Origin: Suilimivivens sp009774465
GTDB lineage: Bacteria > Bacillota > Clostridia > Lachnospirales > Lachnospiraceae
Assembly (NCBI GenBank): GCA_947382645.1
Contig: CANDAE010000003.1
Span: forward strand, 127,420 to 191,419
Direction of reading: 5' to 3'
Length of the DNA: 64,000 nucleotides
The position numbers and the translations under genes are program-made. This document shows positions 1 to 8,160 of this stretch, piece by piece. The number at the start of each line of letters is the position of its first letter. Within the stretch, counting starts at the first letter, position 1. Below the pieces are notes generated by a model. It had not been told where the DNA came from. It saw nothing but the letters and a program-made list of their open reading frames with translations, and did no database searches.

Positions 1-2
1 AT

Positions 3-323
3 ATGGTATCTACTCAGGAGTGTCCTGCCGCAGTGGTGGTGGATATTGCAACAAATCCCAATGGAATTGTGCTTGAAGCAGCCACCGGGAATCCATCCGT
101 GATCTATGTGGTGGTTAAGGTAGATGGGAAGATTAAAATTGCAAAGGGAAGCGTCTACTCTTTTTATCAGTTCTCCTGGAATTTGGAAGATCGGCTGACC
201 GACGATAAGTGGCGTCAGATGCTGGGCATACAGGCGGATGAAAACGGAAACCATAATTATGATTTGTCAATCCCCAAACCGGATTGGACAGGAAGCTATC
301 GTTTCAAGTATGCGTGGGAATAA
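3..323 (+). CDS. DUF3160 family protein, C-terminal fragment
   Basis: This is the 3' end of a gene that enters from the left edge, so the ATG at position 3 is probably an internal Met. The visible 106 residues contain the motif FSWNLEDRLTDDKWRQML, which resembles the end of DUF3160 proteins (uncharacterised, often exported, found in gut Clostridia). The tail is rich in aromatic residues. The last 14 bases overlap the start of the CapA-like gene, so the two genes are probably translationally coupled. The function of the family is unknown. The assignment is from memory of the C-terminal motif only. Confidence 0.6.
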   Translation: MVSTQECPAAVVVDIATNPNGIVLEAATGNPSVIYVVVKVDGKIKIAKGSVYSFYQFSWNLEDRLTDDKWRQMLGIQADENGNHNYDLSIPKPDWTGSYRFKYAWE

Positions 324-1758
324 ACTATTATTAAAAACAGGGATTTTTGCCCTGATGCTGGTTGGTGTGGGCATTATTTGGTATGTTTTATGGGTAAATG
401 GCGCCTTTCTGCCGGGCTGGATTACATGGAAAAATGAAATACTCAATGACCAAAATGGTCAATATAATATATCAGTAAACCATAAATCTGCTCAGATTAC
501 CTATGGAGATGAAGTGATTTTTACTTCCCCGAATGAGGTGAAGGTGCAGAGTGCATTATGCTGCGACATTGACAATGACCGGGAGGATGAGCTGATACTT
601 CTCTGCTGGAAAACAGGGCGGTTTGGCACCCATAGGCCTTTTTGGGTGGAAAAGGATGAAAGAAAGTGGTCACAGCATATTTTTATATATGAGTTTGAGC
701 AGGAGAAGGTCAGGCCTAAGTGGATGTCCTCTTATATTGGACAGGATGTAATGGAACTGGCTTCAAATGGGAAAAGCGCCCCTTTCACCAGACTTTGGCT
801 GACTGATCCGGAGGGAAACACAAGCAGTTTTAAATGGGACGTGTGGGGATTTACCAGAGAAGATACGGAAGTGTCTTTTGTAGTATTTGGAGATATTTTA
901 ATTCATGAACCGATTTACAGGTATGCTTTGCGCCATGAGGAATCTTTTGATTTCCTGTTTGAAAATGTGAGGGATGTGATTGCGCTAAGTGATGTTGCTG
1001 TGATTAACCAGGAAACGCCCTATACGGGTAACCCGGTAATGTACAGCGATTATCCCAGGTTTGGAACGCCTCTTTTAGCCGGGCAGGCGGTAGTGAATGC
1101 CGGTTTTGACGTGGTGACCTGCGCCACAAACCATGCCCTTGACAGGGGAGAGGCGGGAGTTGACCTGACAAAAAATTTTTTTGACTCCCATGAAGTAATC
1201 TGTCTGGGAATACAGACAGAGGCGGAAAAACAGGATCGCCCCTATGAAATCCTCACAAGAAAAGATATTAAGTTTGCCCTTTTTAATTATACCTATGGCA
1301 CCAATGGAATCAAACTTCCGGAAGAAAATCCGTATATGGTGCATCTATTGGAGGACGAAGAAAAAATCAGGAAGGATATTGAGGCGGCCGGGAAGGAAGC
1401 TGATTTTGTGATTGTATTTGCCCACTGGGGCAGCGAATACGCAGAGGAAATTGATGCGTTTCAGCAAAAATGGGCGCAGATCTTTTTGGAAAGCGGAGTG
1501 GATGTGGTGTTTGGAACTCACCCTCATGTGCTCCAGCCCTGTGAGGTTCTCACCAGTGAGGATGGGCATAAGATGCTGGTCTTTTATTCTATTGGAAACT
1601 TTATCAGCGCCCAGTCAGAGAAAAGCTGCGTAAAGGGCGGCATGGCGGGATTTACCGTATCCCTTACGCAAAAAGGGTATCAGATTACGGATTATTCCCT
1701 TAAACCTCTTTCGATTACCTGGCAGGAGGGCGGGAAGTTTGTGGTGGATTTTGTGTAA
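310..1758 (+). CDS. CapA family (poly-gamma-glutamate/capsule-type) metallophosphatase-like protein
   Basis: The protein has about 482 residues. I chose ATG 310 because it is followed directly by a membrane anchor (residues about 8-28); the longer start at 238 would overlap the upstream gene by 86 bp. After a beta-rich extracellular segment comes a CapA/PGA_cap domain. Its landmarks are FGDILIHEP, an INQETP segment, VTCATNHALDRG, IVFAHWGSEY, VFGTHPHVLQP and YSIGNFISAQ, which carry the Asn/His/Glu residues of this calcineurin-like fold. CapA relatives act at the cell surface in polyglutamate or capsule formation. No capB/capC partner is nearby, so the substrate is unknown. The 14-bp overlap with the DUF3160 gene suggests a shared transcript. 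Confidence 0.85.
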   Translation: MRGNKLLLKTGIFALMLVGVGIIWYVLWVNGAFLPGWITWKNEILNDQNGQYNISVNHKSAQITYGDEVIFTSPNEVKVQSALCCDIDNDREDELILLCWKTGRFGTHRPFWVEKDERKWSQHIFIYEFEQEKVRPKWMSSYIGQDVMELASNGKSAPFTRLWLTDPEGNTSSFKWDVWGFTREDTEVSFVVFGDILIHEPIYRYALRHEESFDFLFENVRDVIALSDVAVINQETPYTGNPVMYSDYPRFGTPLLAGQAVVNAGFDVVTCATNHALDRGEAGVDLTKNFFDSHEVICLGIQTEAEKQDRPYEILTRKDIKFALFNYTYGTNGIKLPEENPYMVHLLEDEEKIRKDIEAAGKEADFVIVFAHWGSEYAEEIDAFQQKWAQIFLESGVDVVFGTHPHVLQPCEVLTSEDGHKMLVFYSIGNFISAQSEKSCVKGGMAGFTVSLTQKGYQITDYSLKPLSITWQEGGKFVVDFV

Positions 1759-1844
1759 AAATGAATGCTGTTAGTTATTGTGTGCTTATAAAACTTCATG
1801 ATACAATATTACAATAATCAGCTTGTTAGTAATGGGGTGTGAAG

Positions 1845-3191
1845 ATGCAGAAAATATATATTAAAAATAACGGTCCGGTAAAAAATTTTGAAATGGAAGT
1901 TAAAAAATTCAATTTATTAATTGGGGAACAGGCAACCGGAAAAAGTACTATTGCCAAAAGCGTTTATTATTTTAAGACTATAAAAACTAAAATTATCGAT
2001 TATCTAACGCAAGTGTACGATTCAAATTCTTATAATAGTGTTTCCCAGGAGAAAGTCTGGTTTGATAAGGCTATAAAATCTGAATTTAAAAATATTTTTA
2101 TAAAGTTATTTGGATATAGTTGGGATTTGAATCCCGAATTTTATATGAAATATGATTATGCGGAGAGCGTTTGGATACAGGTGAAATTGAAAAGGGGAGA
2201 TAGGGATAAACAGTATATAAGCGTAACCTATTCGCCGGAGTTATTAAATTCCATTAAAAAGCTGCAAATGGAAATACGGGAAATGTATCATAGTAATGAA
2301 GGAATAATTAAAACCAGTCTTGTACTTACAAATGAAGAACGAAAAAGAAATCATGAAATGATAGTTCATAGAGTCAATGAGATTTTTTGTGATAATAAAG
2401 AAACCTATTATATTCCTGCCGGACGAAGCCTCCTGACAGTAATGTCAAACAATCGAGCGATAATGAATAACGCTGGCAATCTGGATTTGATAACGGAAAT
2501 GTTTATGATGCTGATTGACAGTGTCCGCAATAGCTTTGGAAATGGCGTCCGAAAAGCACATCTTTTTTATCCTGTAGAAAAAAGACAGTTCGATGTTAAA
2601 AATATTGCAGATTTTATTATAAACATTGAAAAGGGAGAATATTTTTATAATGGCGGGAGGGAATTCCTGAAGATAGAAGAAGATGTTGAGCATCCGGTAG
2701 CAATTAATTTTGCGTCATCAGGGCAACAGGAGATTTTGTGGCTTTTAAATTTTATGTATGTTTTAATGCTACGGGAAGAAGATGTATTTTTGATTATTGA
2801 AGAACCGGAAGCGCATATTTATCCATTGCTTCAAAAAAGAGTAATGGAATTTATTGCCTTATTTACCAATATGCAGGATAGCGGTGTATTTATCACAACA
2901 CACAGCCCCTATATTCTTACTGTTGCTAATAACCTGTATTATGCAGGGGTATTGGCAGAAGATGGTCAGGTCAAAGAGGTTTACAGGGTTTTGAATAAAA
3001 ATTATATAATTAAAAAAGGAGAGCTTTCGGCATATAAGCTGCTTACAAATAGTGTACTTAAAAAGCAGCATTATATTAAATTATTGGATGAAGAAGAAAA
3101 GGAAATAGAATCAAATTTAATTGATGATGTGTCATTGCAGGTAAATGAGTTATACACCGCATTATATGGAATTGAATTGGATAAAGAGTAG
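1845..3191 (+). CDS. AAA family ATPase (OLD/AAA_15-like), probable defence or DNA-maintenance ATPase
   Basis: The protein has 448 residues from ATG 1845, which has a GGGGTG ribosome site 5 bases upstream. A GTG six bases earlier is poorly placed. Walker A is GEQATGKST (residues 27-35), an ABC-like signature region reads SSGQQE, and Walker B is FLIIEEPEAH near residue 310, followed by a TTHSPY H-loop-like segment. This order matches the ABC-type SMC/RecF/OLD ATPases that often sit beside nucleases in phage-defence pairs. Nine bases separate its stop from the next gene, whose product carries a PD-(D/E)XK-like signature. The pair is clearly more AT-rich than the neighbouring sugar locus, which suggests transfer. 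A TOPRIM domain, as in true OLD nucleases, is absent. Confidence 0.85.
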   Translation: MQKIYIKNNGPVKNFEMEVKKFNLLIGEQATGKSTIAKSVYYFKTIKTKIIDYLTQVYDSNSYNSVSQEKVWFDKAIKSEFKNIFIKLFGYSWDLNPEFYMKYDYAESVWIQVKLKRGDRDKQYISVTYSPELLNSIKKLQMEIREMYHSNEGIIKTSLVLTNEERKRNHEMIVHRVNEIFCDNKETYYIPAGRSLLTVMSNNRAIMNNAGNLDLITEMFMMLIDSVRNSFGNGVRKAHLFYPVEKRQFDVKNIADFIINIEKGEYFYNGGREFLKIEEDVEHPVAINFASSGQQEILWLLNFMYVLMLREEDVFLIIEEPEAHIYPLLQKRVMEFIALFTNMQDSGVFITTHSPYILTVANNLYYAGVLAEDGQVKEVYRVLNKNYIIKKGELSAYKLLTNSVLKKQHYIKLLDEEEKEIESNLIDDVSLQVNELYTALYGIELDKE

Positions 3192-3200
3192 GGACAAAAT

Positions 3201-3863
3201 ATGACGAAAAACAAAAGGCAGAGAAAGTCATTTATCACTGAGGGGACAGAAGGGTTAAAATATGTGATTGATGACATAGAGCATCAGAGTAAAGCATTGG
3301 TACCTATACAAATTGATGCAGGAAATCAGGTTGAAATTGTGCAGGTGGATGGCGGTTTAATTGCAGGGCTGCCAGAGGGAGAGGTTATATGTGATAATCT
3401 GGTATATACAGTAAAAGATAACTGCAGGGGACTGAATATTACCTGGATTATAGAATTAAAAGGAACAAAAAATCCTAAAGAAGCAAGACATTCTATAAAA
3501 CAGATTATAAGCAGCATACAATATTTTCAAGACCAGGCTGCATACCCGCAGGCATTTAAATATGTTAATAATAGAGATTACGTATTTGCTGCTATTGCAG
3601 GAGCACCTGATAAAACGCTTCCAGTGCTGAATAACGGGGACTTAAAAGCCCTTTGTCAAAAGCTGATGGCGATCAGTGCTAAGAGAAAGAGTATAAAAGA
3701 TATGTTTATGCTTTTTTGCTATATAAAACCCAATAGTCAATGTAAAAAAGCTGAAATAAGGGGAAATAAACCACCATATAATATTTATTGTTATAAAAAT
3801 CAGGGGGGATATATTTCATACCCCTCTATGTTGATGAAACTATTGGAGGATAAATATAATTAA
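3201..3863 (+). CDS. Small PD-(D/E)XK-like putative nuclease, partner of the AAA ATPase
   Basis: The protein has 220 residues and I do not recognise a named family. The centre contains CDNLVY (Asp65) followed about 20 residues later by TWIIELKG (Glu85, Lys87). That spacing, D then a hydrophobic strand ending in ExK, is the core of PD-(D/E)XK nucleases, where Asp and Glu bind the metal and Lys is catalytic. An Arg/His/Lys-rich helix follows. The gene starts 9 bp after the ATPase stop, so the two are almost certainly co-transcribed. It ends 8 bp before the convergent GntR-type gene. Nuclease activity is inferred from the motif; the ATPase would be the sensor or motor. Confidence 0.6.
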   Translation: MTKNKRQRKSFITEGTEGLKYVIDDIEHQSKALVPIQIDAGNQVEIVQVDGGLIAGLPEGEVICDNLVYTVKDNCRGLNITWIIELKGTKNPKEARHSIKQIISSIQYFQDQAAYPQAFKYVNNRDYVFAAIAGAPDKTLPVLNNGDLKALCQKLMAISAKRKSIKDMFMLFCYIKPNSQCKKAEIRGNKPPYNIYCYKNQGGYISYPSMLMKLLEDKYN

Positions 3864-3870
3864 AGCCTGA

Positions 3871-5337
3871 TTACATAGAGCGTTCCACAAAGTGTGTTGG
3901 CATCTGGTAATAATTATGCCGGAACAAATGATCATCCACCAGCTCTGCCAGACGATCCATTTCTTTTTGCGCATCCATGCCTGATGCTATGTTGTAATAG
4001 GCGTAAGCAAACTGTTTGCTGAAAAAAGGGTAAGCCGGAGTCTGGGGTCTGGTAAAGGAAGAGTGATGGAGTTGGGAAAATAAAATATTGGTGTTGTTAG
4101 AAACCGTATTAAAGTTATCCATAACCTCATAAATTTCCTTTAAAACAGGAATACCCGTATACTTGCTTATTTTCAACTGATTTTGAATGGTAAATACATA
4201 TTGAATAAACTGGCAGCACTGGATGGGGTTTTTGGTCTGTCTCGACATGCAAAGTCCCCAGCTTCCGTGAGGCGTTGCAGCCTGCAGCCCTTTGGGAAGA
4301 GGAATAATCCCTACATTTTCGCTGTTTTTCAGAGATTGAAAATAGGCGCTGGGAAGGGACAGACTCATGGCAAAGTTGTCCGGAAAGCTGGCGCTGATAT
4401 TTTCAATATGAGTATAGTGATATTTATGAAACAGATCGCCCAGCCACTGCATAGCAGCGACGGAAGATGCTGAGTTGATAAAGCCGTTGGTCTTCGTCAA
4501 ATCTTCACTGAAAAAACTGCCCATATTCTGGAGAATAAAAGGAAGACCGGAATAGCTGTTCCATTCTCCTGATTTTGGTGATAAGCCCCGTCCGGAATCC
4601 ATAAGAAGGGGATAGGGAAGAGAGGTTTTTTCCCTGATCAGGCTGCAGATGGATAAAAATTCCTCCCAACTCCAGGCTTCCGTGATATTTGCGGGTATTC
4701 TGATCTGCAGGCGCTTAAACAGCTCTTTATTATAAAGGATGCAGAGGGTAGATTCCGTGTAACCCAGGTGGTAAAGCTTCCCTTCATAGCTGCCCTGTTG
4801 TATGATCTGTTCCATAAAGGAATTTAAAAAAGAAGGTTCCATGTAATCATCAAAAGGAAGCAGAAAGTTCATATAGGCCCAGTAAGCCACGTCGGGACCG
4901 TCAAGAGAGAGAATATCCGGCGCATTGCCGCTGGCAAAGCTTTGCAGAAGCGAGTCACGCAAGGGAGCCTTTTCATTGGAAAGAAAAGTGGCATTTACGG
5001 AAAATCCCTGATTGGAATTGTTGAATTCATCAATTAACGAGATCCAGAACTGTTCCTCTCCCTGCTCCATAGGACACAGATATAAGGAAAGAACCAGGCG
5101 GGACTTGGAGCGGTCGGTGACAAAGCTGCCTTTTCCCTGCTGGCGAATGATATAACCCTCCGCTTCCAGATTCTTTAGCGCCTGGGTGATGGTGCTTTTG
5201 CTGACGCCAAGGGAGCGCATCAGTTCATTATCAGAAGGAATGGCATCTCCCGGAAGGTAGGTGCCATTTTCAATTTTTTTAATTAACGTATTTTTTATGG
5301 TAACGTACTTTGGAATACGTACATTTGTAGTGTGCAT
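3871..5337 (-). CDS. GntR-family transcription factor fused to a sugar-binding-protein fold (local regulator)
   Basis: The protein has 488 residues. Residues about 5-75 are a GntR winged helix-turn-helix (KIENGTYLPGDAIPSDNELM, then SKSTITQALKNLEAEGYI). Residues about 80-470 look like an extracellular solute-binding protein of the SBP_bac_1 type used by CUT1 sugar importers: GNAPDILSLDG, LYHLGYTESTLCILYNKELF and LPKGLQAATPHGSWGL. There is no signal peptide, so the binding-protein fold acts in the cytoplasm as the effector-sensing domain. The ribosome site is AGGAGGAAC. The gene is divergent from the GH116-importer operon and two palindromes lie between them, so it most likely controls that operon in response to the imported sugar. 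Confidence 0.88.
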   Translation of the reverse strand: MHTTNVRIPKYVTIKNTLIKKIENGTYLPGDAIPSDNELMRSLGVSKSTITQALKNLEAEGYIIRQQGKGSFVTDRSKSRLVLSLYLCPMEQGEEQFWISLIDEFNNSNQGFSVNATFLSNEKAPLRDSLLQSFASGNAPDILSLDGPDVAYWAYMNFLLPFDDYMEPSFLNSFMEQIIQQGSYEGKLYHLGYTESTLCILYNKELFKRLQIRIPANITEAWSWEEFLSICSLIREKTSLPYPLLMDSGRGLSPKSGEWNSYSGLPFILQNMGSFFSEDLTKTNGFINSASSVAAMQWLGDLFHKYHYTHIENISASFPDNFAMSLSLPSAYFQSLKNSENVGIIPLPKGLQAATPHGSWGLCMSRQTKNPIQCCQFIQYVFTIQNQLKISKYTGIPVLKEIYEVMDNFNTVSNNTNILFSQLHHSSFTRPQTPAYPFFSKQFAYAYYNIASGMDAQKEMDRLAELVDDHLFRHNYYQMPTHFVERSM

Positions 5338-5389
5338 GATAGTTCCTCCTGGAATTCATTATTTATCCCTTAAGAGTTTTGAAAAGGGA

Positions 5390-5418
5390 TTGACAACCCT
5401 TTTTTTGTATGGTAGTAT
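5390..5418 (+). promoter_or_regulatory. Sigma-A promoter of the GH116-importer operon
   Basis: TTGACA at 5390-5395 and TAGTAT at 5413-5418 are separated by 17 bases. It lies in the divergent intergenic region. The first operator-like palindrome starts just downstream of the -10 box, over the expected transcription start, which fits repression. Confidence 0.75.
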
Positions 5419-5424
5419 CATAAC

Positions 5425-5513
5425 ATAAGTTGTTCGAATAATCAAGAGAAAAGGTAAAACTCCTCAATAAAATAAAGAGGAGTTATTAAATAAAATAAGT
5501 TATTCGAACAACC
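5425..5513. promoter_or_regulatory. Two operator-like palindromes centred on TTCGAA
   Basis: ATAAGTTGTTCGAATAATC at 5425-5443 and ATAAGTTATTCGAACAACC at 5495-5513 are 70 bp apart, start to start. Both fit ATAAGTTRTTCGAAYAAYC. The 12-base cores (5430-5441 and 5500-5511) are exact reverse complements of each other and each is nearly palindromic. Two sites on one face of the promoter suit a dimeric GntR-type repressor and possible DNA looping. The binding protein is inferred to be the adjacent regulator. Confidence 0.65.
5458..5484 (+). promoter_or_regulatory. Leader hairpin between the two operators
   Basis: AACTCCTC at 5458-5465 pairs perfectly with GAGGAGTT at 5477-5484 across an 11-base AT loop. 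It lies in the expected 5' leader of the GH116 mRNA. No U-run follows, so it is not a classical terminator. It may stabilise the mRNA or simply space the operators. Confidence 0.4.
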
Positions 5514-5534
5514 GAATAAGAGAAAGGAGGATAA

Positions 5535-5628
5535 GCACAAGTCAAATATCTAATTAAGCGTAGCTGATTAACTTGTGCTCGCACAAGTCATATATCCGCT
5601 TAGGCGCAGATGATTGATTTGTTGCTCA
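5535..5628 (+). repeat. Imperfect tandem hairpin repeat between a strong ribosome site and the GH116 start
   Basis: Two related units of about 46-48 bases lie in tandem, starting GCACAAGTC at 5535 and GCACAAGTCA at 5581 and each ending near TTGCTC/TGTGCTC. In the first unit GCACAAGT (5535-5542) pairs with ACTTGTGC (5571-5578). A canonical GAAAGGAGG site at 5522-5530 lies immediately upstream with no start codon in range. The repeat may therefore have inserted between the ribosome site and the gene, or its folding may bring them together. A similar unit seems to occur at 58223-58283. Confidence 0.5.
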
Positions 5629-5639
5629 CAAAAAGAAGT

Positions 5640-8120
5640 ATGGATACGGTTGGGGGAAAGACATTTTCGAAGGAAGAATTGTATGACCGGACGCCCAGAG
5701 TATATAAAAGGGATGCTTCTCAGGTTCGCTTTTTGCTGGGGGGAATTGGGACAGGCAATTTTTCAGTAGATGCCCGGGGAAAATTTCTTGATTGGGAGAT
5801 TTTTAACTGGCCGGCAAAGAATACAAAATTCCCGCTCTCCTTTTTTGCCATCAGGGCGGAAAACGAAAAAATGAAACGGCCAATGTCGAAAATATTAGAG
5901 TCCAGGCTGCTGCCGCCTTATACCAGTTCTCATGGGTATTTGCAGGCGGAGCTGGTGAATCTTCCCCGGATGGAGGACTCAAATCTTGTGTGCGAATATC
6001 CTTTTGCCCGGGTGAATTTTCAGGATGGAGAACTGCCGGTGGAGGTGTCTTTGGAGGCATTCACACCTTTTATCCCTTTAAATGCGGAAGATTCCGGAAT
6101 CCCCTGCGGAATTATCCGGTATAAGGTGAAAAATAGGGCGGACTGTGAAACAAAAGTGAGTCTGGTGGGAACACTGCCCAATGCATCCGGATTTGAAGGG
6201 TATGACGTGATCGAAAACTTAAAGCTTGTCGGCGGCGTGAAAAATGAATTCAGGCAGTCGGGAAAGGTGAAAGGGCTGTATTATTCCCCGGAAGAGCTTC
6301 AGGAAAATCATCTTCGTTATGGAAATATGGCGATTATGATGGAAGAGGAAGAGGTGACCTACAAAACCGAATGGTTTGACGGGGAGTGGGTGGACGGAAT
6401 TCAGGACTTCTGGGATGATTTTACGGAAGATGGGCTGCTTGAGAAGGAGACGAAATCGGAGAGCGTGGGCTGTGAATTTGCCCAGTTTCATAATTTCAGC
6501 TTTTTAAAAAGGCGGGAAAAAATAGGTTCTATCGGTGCACAGAAAGTTTTAAAGCCGGGGGAGGAAAAGACATTTGAGTTTGTGATCAGCTGGTATTTTC
6601 CTAACAGAGTAAAGGCATGGATTGAGTTCGACGAGGACTATGATAAATTTGTGAAGGGAGAATACGGGACGGTTCGAAATCACTATGGGACAAGGTTTAA
6701 AAATGCCTGGGATGTGGGAGAATATGTTTACCAGCATATGGAACGTCTGGAAAAAGGAAGCAGAGATTTTCAGGAAGCAATGTTTCGAAGAACCACCTTT
6801 CCCTATTATGTGATCGACGCATTAACTGCCAATATCACAAACCTGCGCAGCAACCTCTGTTTTTGGCTGGAGGATGGAACCTTTGCCGGTTTTGAAGGGA
6901 TCAGGGACTATATTGGATGCGGCTACGGAAGCGTACCTCATGTGTGGAATTACGAGCAGACAGTGGCTTTTTTGTTCCCGGAACTGGAAAAAACCATGCG
7001 GAATGTGGAGTTTTTGCAGGAGACAGATGAAGAAGGATGTATGTCCACCAGAATGTTTTCCGTGTTTGATCAGGAGAGGTATAAAATGGTGCCGGCATGT
7101 GACGGGGAGCTTGGAAGCATTGTACGAATCTACCGGGATTTTAGAAATCTGGGGGATATGGAGTTTTTAAGGAAAATCTGGCCAAAAGCATCTGCCGCAA
7201 TGGATTATTCCATGCGACAATGGGATTTGGATCATGACGGCGTACTGGACGGACAGCAGAATACCACCTACGATATAGAATTTTACGGACCCAATCCCAT
7301 GACAGACAGTATTTTTCTTGCAGCCCTTAAGTGCTGTGTGGAGATGGCGGATATTTTAGGGGATATTTCCCGTAAAGATAAGTATGAAGAAGTATTCCAA
7401 AAGGGAAAACTGCGGGCGGATGAATTAATGTTTAACGGCGAATATTACATTCAGGTGCAGGAGGAAATTGATAAATATAAATATCAATTTGGCAAAGGGT
7501 GCCTTTCCGATCAGCTTTTGGGACAGTTCCTTGCTCATATGGCAGGAATTGGCGATATCCTGCCAAAAGAACATATCAAATCCGCAATGAAAGCAGTTTT
7601 TAAATATAATTATATGACAGATTTTTACCATACGGACTCGGTGCACAGAGCCTATGCCTTAAATGAAGAGCGCGGACTGGTGATTGCCACATGGCCAGAG
7701 GGCGGACGCCCCAAATTTCCCTTATCCTATGCGGGAGAAGTGTGGACGGGAATAGAATATGAAACTGCGGTAAATTTAATTTATGCAGGCTATCTCGAAG
7801 AAGGGCTTACCATAGTAAAGTCGGTACGTGACCGCTACGACGGATATAAAAGAAATCCTTTCAGCGAAGTGGAGTCAGGGCATCACTACAGCAGGGCAAT
7901 GGCAAGCTGGGGGCTGCTGAATGCATTGTTAGGACAAGAAAGCGACATGTACAGGAACACTTTAAGCTTTCATCCGGTGATGGATGAAGAACTGTCCAGC
8001 TTCTTTATCTGCGGAAAAGCATGGGGTGTGTACAGTCAAAAGAAGGTAAACGGGAAACTGGAAAAAACAATTGATGTACTCTATGGAACACTGGACGGCA
8101 TTACCACGACATTATCGTAG
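5640..8120 (+). CDS. GH116 family glycoside hydrolase (beta-glucosidase/glucosylceramidase type), cytoplasmic
   Basis: The protein has about 826 residues from ATG 5640, which has a modest AAAAGAAGT site; ATG 5610 is in frame but has no ribosome site. The N-terminal beta domain holds the family landmark LLGGIGTGNFSVDARG. The catalytic (alpha/alpha)6 domain holds DLDHDGVLDGQQNTTYDIEFYGPNP, with the likely nucleophile Glu in TYDIEF, and later WPEGGRPKFPLSYAGEVWTGIEYE. Known GH116 enzymes cleave beta-glucosides, beta-xylosides or glucosylceramide with retention. There is no signal peptide, so it acts on an imported glycoside. It heads the operon with the binding lipoprotein and two permeases. The exact substrate cannot be read from sequence. 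Confidence 0.88.
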   Translation: MDTVGGKTFSKEELYDRTPRVYKRDASQVRFLLGGIGTGNFSVDARGKFLDWEIFNWPAKNTKFPLSFFAIRAENEKMKRPMSKILESRLLPPYTSSHGYLQAELVNLPRMEDSNLVCEYPFARVNFQDGELPVEVSLEAFTPFIPLNAEDSGIPCGIIRYKVKNRADCETKVSLVGTLPNASGFEGYDVIENLKLVGGVKNEFRQSGKVKGLYYSPEELQENHLRYGNMAIMMEEEEVTYKTEWFDGEWVDGIQDFWDDFTEDGLLEKETKSESVGCEFAQFHNFSFLKRREKIGSIGAQKVLKPGEEKTFEFVISWYFPNRVKAWIEFDEDYDKFVKGEYGTVRNHYGTRFKNAWDVGEYVYQHMERLEKGSRDFQEAMFRRTTFPYYVIDALTANITNLRSNLCFWLEDGTFAGFEGIRDYIGCGYGSVPHVWNYEQTVAFLFPELEKTMRNVEFLQETDEEGCMSTRMFSVFDQERYKMVPACDGELGSIVRIYRDFRNLGDMEFLRKIWPKASAAMDYSMRQWDLDHDGVLDGQQNTTYDIEFYGPNPMTDSIFLAALKCCVEMADILGDISRKDKYEEVFQKGKLRADELMFNGEYYIQVQEEIDKYKYQFGKGCLSDQLLGQFLAHMAGIGDILPKEHIKSAMKAVFKYNYMTDFYHTDSVHRAYALNEERGLVIATWPEGGRPKFPLSYAGEVWTGIEYETAVNLIYAGYLEEGLTIVKSVRDRYDGYKRNPFSEVESGHHYSRAMASWGLLNALLGQESDMYRNTLSFHPVMDEELSSFFICGKAWGVYSQKKVNGKLEKTIDVLYGTLDGITTTLS

Positions 8121-8160
8121 AAGATGAGGAATCGTAAGATTCAGAATGGAGGAAGGTTGA

